Below are positions 60,845 to 64,000 of a stretch of 64,000 nucleotides of DNA, piece by piece. The position numbers were made by a program, and so were the translations under genes. The stretch is taken from assembly GCA_963978895.1 (NCBI GenBank), contig OZ022243.1:11368896-11432895 (forward strand), read 5' to 3'. The DNA comes from Erpobdella octoculata (lineage: Eukaryota > Annelida > Clitellata > Hirudinida > Erpobdellidae). Under the pieces are notes generated by a model that had not been told where the DNA came from, ran no database searches, and was given only the letters and a program-made list of their open reading frames with translations. The first letter of the stretch is position 1. Every line of letters starts with the position of its first letter.

Positions 60845-61284
60845 CGAGGGGTTGACCACTCTCCAAATGGGTGTACAAAGCAAAAATTTCAAAAAATTCC
60901 TTAGGATTTTTTTAGGAATTTTTGCGTTTTTTGGCATTTTTTTAAATTTTTTTGAATTTTTTGAATTTTTTTGAACTTTCGGAGTTTTTGGAATTTTTTG
61001 AAATTTTCTGGATTTGTTTTGGAATTTTTGGGTGCAAGAAGGAAAAATTTCAAAAAATTTCTTGGAATTTTTTGCGGTTTTTGGAATTTTTGCTTAATTT
61101 GGGATCTTTTGAAATTTTTCGGATTTTTTGGAATTTTTTGGAATTTATGGAATTTTTTGGAATGTTTTTGAAATTTTTGCGTTTTTTGGATTTTCTAGGA
61201 ACTTTTGCGTTTTTTGGAATTTTTTGGATTTTTTGCGTAAATTCCAAGAGTCTACGAGAAAATTTTTGAGTGGTCAACCCCTCG
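60845..61284. mobile_element. MITE-like element with a ttttttggaat satellite core
   Basis: A perfect 17-bp inverted repeat, CGAGGGGTTGACCACTC, at 60845-60861 and 61268-61284 encloses about 400 bp of loosely repeated ttttttggaatttttt. The Phe-rich open frames on plus and Lys-rich on minus are products of this. A target duplication is not clear. Confidence 0.7.
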
Positions 61285-61635
61285 CAACGACCGTGTTGCT
61301 GCTTTGTTTAAAAATAGAACCATCACAAATTTAAACCTAGAAACCATTCCTTATATTTTATACAATGTTGGATTGATTGACTTTTTTTTCAGGATTGTTT
61401 ATAGTCCTTTACACTAAGTGTTTTAAGACTGAATTGGCTGTATGTAGGAAGCACATAAGTACTTCCTGTCGTGGATCAAAATTTGATCCTTTTAACTGTC
61501 CCTCCTCCTTTATCCAGGCTTGGGACTGGCTCGCAATTAGCGAGGCGGATTTCATTGATTGACGTCTGCAAAAGCAGATATTATAGCTTTGCTTGAACTT
61601 AAGTAAAGGTTACTTGACGTTAAATTATTAATGAA

Positions 61636-62020
61636 CTAGCGGTATACCTGGCGTTGCCAGGGGTTTTTAGAGGTTTTCCTATCGGTTTTCTCTCTCGCTC
61701 CCGTTTCCTTCCCGATCGCTTTCCCGTTCCTGGTCACTTTCCCGCTCCCGGTCGCTTTCCCTCACCCGCTCGCACTTTCGCTCCCGGTCGCTTTTCCCTT
61801 CCCGCTTGCTTTCCCGTTCTCGCTCAATCTCTAGTTTTCGCTCTCCCGTTCTCGTTCGTTCTCCTGCTTCCGCTCATTTTGTGACCAATCTCAATTTTTT
61901 CACAAAAACCTTCCCCCATTGACTCTCAATTACGATCGGATGGATGGTGTAGCAATGCATAAAGGACATACAGACACAGTCATTTATATATATATATATA
62001 AAGAGAGAGAGAAACATTGC
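61636..62020. repeat. Retroelement-tail-like repeat with pyrimidine-rich minisatellite
   Basis: Starts tagcggtatacctggcgttg, a GC-rich motif familiar from short repeats in many invertebrate genomes. It continues with about 190 bp of gctcccggtcgctttcc-like units (61690-61880) and ends acatacagacacag then (TA)n. No coding sequence. Confidence 0.5.
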
Positions 62021-64000
62021 AAATTGTACTCAAGCCGAATTAAATATGACTGACGGCGGCGACTCAGTCGTATCAATATGACTGACTCAGACTTGAACAA
62101 ATATGACTGGCTGTGGTGACTTGGTAATGGCAGCTCAGGGAACTATCTTTGCAGTACTCTACTAATCTGTATATGTCTGAGACAATTTAGATAAATCGTT
62201 TTATACAAGGATATCCATAGTTTTATAAATTGTACTACGTTGTGTTATATAACACTACGTTTCATAGCTGGCGTTAAAAAACGTTATATAACGCTACGCT
62301 CTGCACTTCTGCAAATCAAAACCTCTGAATATCAGTAACTTAAAGTGTAATTAGGTTACTGTGTCGAATATTTCTATAAAAGCGCAACGAAATGAACTTG
62401 CAAGAAAAAGAAGAGGACGAGGTTTATTTGTCGACATCATGCTGTCTCATGTACTTACAGGAGAGTTCACCTTCACCTCTCTGAAACCTTTGAACCTGTC
62501 AACGTGTAACAAAAAGTGGGCGATTTTTTTTTGCAATTTCATCAATTTTATTTGGGTTATTAGTTTTAAATTGAGTTTTCCATGAGCAATTGCTCTACTA
62601 AGATGATTACTGAGAAAAACATATTTGAAGACATTGTGTGAAGTTAATCCTTCAAGGAACACATCAAAATTTAAAAAAAAACCAAACATTATCAAAGTTG
62701 GAGTTACAATTACACCCTACACGTTAAATGTAAATGCGCGTGCGCTTTAAATTGTTCTTAGAGCCATTTAAATTACTTTGATGTAAAAGAAAAGTTATTA
62801 CATCGGATTTCAATAATAATAATATATGAATATACAAATTCAAAATATTTATTTATATTTGTTTATGTTCTAGGCTCAACTTATGCTGCAGTCTAATATT
62901 GTAGCCATGATCATAGCAGCTAATCCGCCCACTTGTGCGTTTTATTTAATCACATGATTATTTTAGATATAAATAGAAAGTCTTTGTGTATTATGAAACA
63001 ATAAAAAACTTTTAAAGTAGTGTTCAATTAATTTCATAAACTTCATCAAATAAAACAATTAATTGAGAAGTTTATTACAATATAATATTAACTTGCACAT
63101 TGTGAATAGAATTTTAATTTAATAACAAAATAATAGAATATTTAAAATATTTATTATTGTTAAGCTATGCACTTGCGACAGCTAAATCATCGGCATCAGC
63201 TGTTCTTATTTTCACGTTATCTGTGGCGGATCAAGGCATTTAGGAAGGGGCCCGAAAACAAATTAGACCTAAAATTTATAATGCCTCAATTATATACTAT
63301 TTTAAAATATAAGTTACCCTTTTATTGTGTGAAGCACAAGTTTTATTTTTTGGAAAGTTTTGATCAGAGTCGATCTACGCGTTTTAAGATATCTTAATTT
63401 ATTCTTTTGCTAGGTTTAATATTGGCAAGCAATTTTTGAGTCACACTTCAGTATGTTTGTCCATTAATAAAATAATAAATAAGACCAGGACGGTCGACAA
63501 AGAAAAGTTTTATAGAAAGCAGCTAGGTGGTGTCTTAGGTCAAAATATTGGAATTTTTTCCCAAATTTTAAATAGGAATCTCTTATTGGCATGGCCATTG
63601 GAACCACTCTGCTCTTCTACAGTTTTTTGTTTTTTCCCCCTAGGCTGGCCTGGAAACATTTGTAGACTAGAAAAATCAACTTAGTGCTAGACATTAACAG
63701 TTTTTTTTTATAACACGAGGTTTTATGAAAAAATAAAGTGATTTATAACTTAATATTATTTACAGTGATATACGAAACTACTTCTCTAATTCTTATAATA
63801 TCAACGAAAGTCTGTTCTCAGCTTTGACTGGTGGGTTTTTACTATTTGATTGTATTGGTCATAATTGTACTTATTTCATGCAGGATTCTGAGTATTTTTG
63901 TTGTCTTGACATTTTGCGCATTTTAAGGTTTTAACATTTACTTTAGTTATTATCATTAACTACGATTAAATTATATTTACTTATTCTTGTGATATTAGAA
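62021..64000. other. Terminal region without recognised genes
   Basis: AT-rich DNA. Short open frames (62361-62585, 63167-63397, 63436-63684) show no family I recognise and no splice context that would join them. A hAT-like left end (tctgtggcggatcaaggcat, about 63220) and a tagagtactgc-type end (about 62153) are seen. Confidence 0.4.

Noticed and set aside
61377..61562. Possible exon (acceptor tttttttttcag, frame ending ISEADFID)
   Set aside because: It has a good acceptor, but no family was recognised and no upstream exon or start could be joined. Left out as unsupported.

Overview
The window is nuclear DNA from an animal. It carries four protein genes split by GT-AG introns: a stargazin/TARP-type calcium-channel gamma subunit, DSCC1, AP3D1 and CPEB1. 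All were recognised by translating the exons and comparing them with remembered family sequences; no search was run. Exon phases join without error in every gene. The DNA is AT-rich, and its introns are packed with small hAT-like transposons, LINE fragments, minisatellites and dinucleotide tracts. This suggests a repeat-rich invertebrate, such as a cnidarian, tunicate or other marine animal. The sequence alone does not settle the phylum.

Layout. 1-14121 (+): the 3' half of a CACNG5/7-like gene, with exons at 4210-4305, 5278-5412 and 13724-14121. Its 5' exon or exons were not found and probably lie upstream. The last intron (8.3 kb) is filled with repeats. 14216-15592: a 42-bp tandem array split by a LINE, lying between convergent genes. 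15768-22821 (-): DSCC1, 12 exons, 389 aa. 24256-47729 (-): AP3D1, 34 exons, 1224 aa; its introns hold at least five separate transposon insertions, several with exact 8-bp target duplications. 47730-51322: intergenic DNA with two minisatellites and a nested LINE. 51323-54570 (+): CPEB1, about 596 aa, with a 3' UTR ending near 55230. 55900-64000: no host gene recognised. This part holds a Penelope-like element interrupted by a hAT-type insertion, then dispersed repeats and MITE-like elements.

The four genes do not form a pathway. DSCC1 loads PCNA, AP3D1 sorts endosomal and lysosome-related cargo, CPEB1 controls mRNA polyadenylation and translation, and the gamma subunit is a four-helix membrane protein. 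DSCC1 and AP3D1 lie head to tail, AP3D1 and CPEB1 are divergent, and CACNG and DSCC1 converge.

I see no clear new multi-gene system. The most unusual structures are: a minisatellite whose unit contains the AP3D1 exon 19 splice donor; an 8-bp-TSD transposon carrying a telomere-like tract; a repeated cysteine-bearing tail downstream of a Penelope-like endonuclease; a run of 97 Asp codons in frame with a CACNG exon; and a 103-bp-arm hairpin in a DSCC1 intron.
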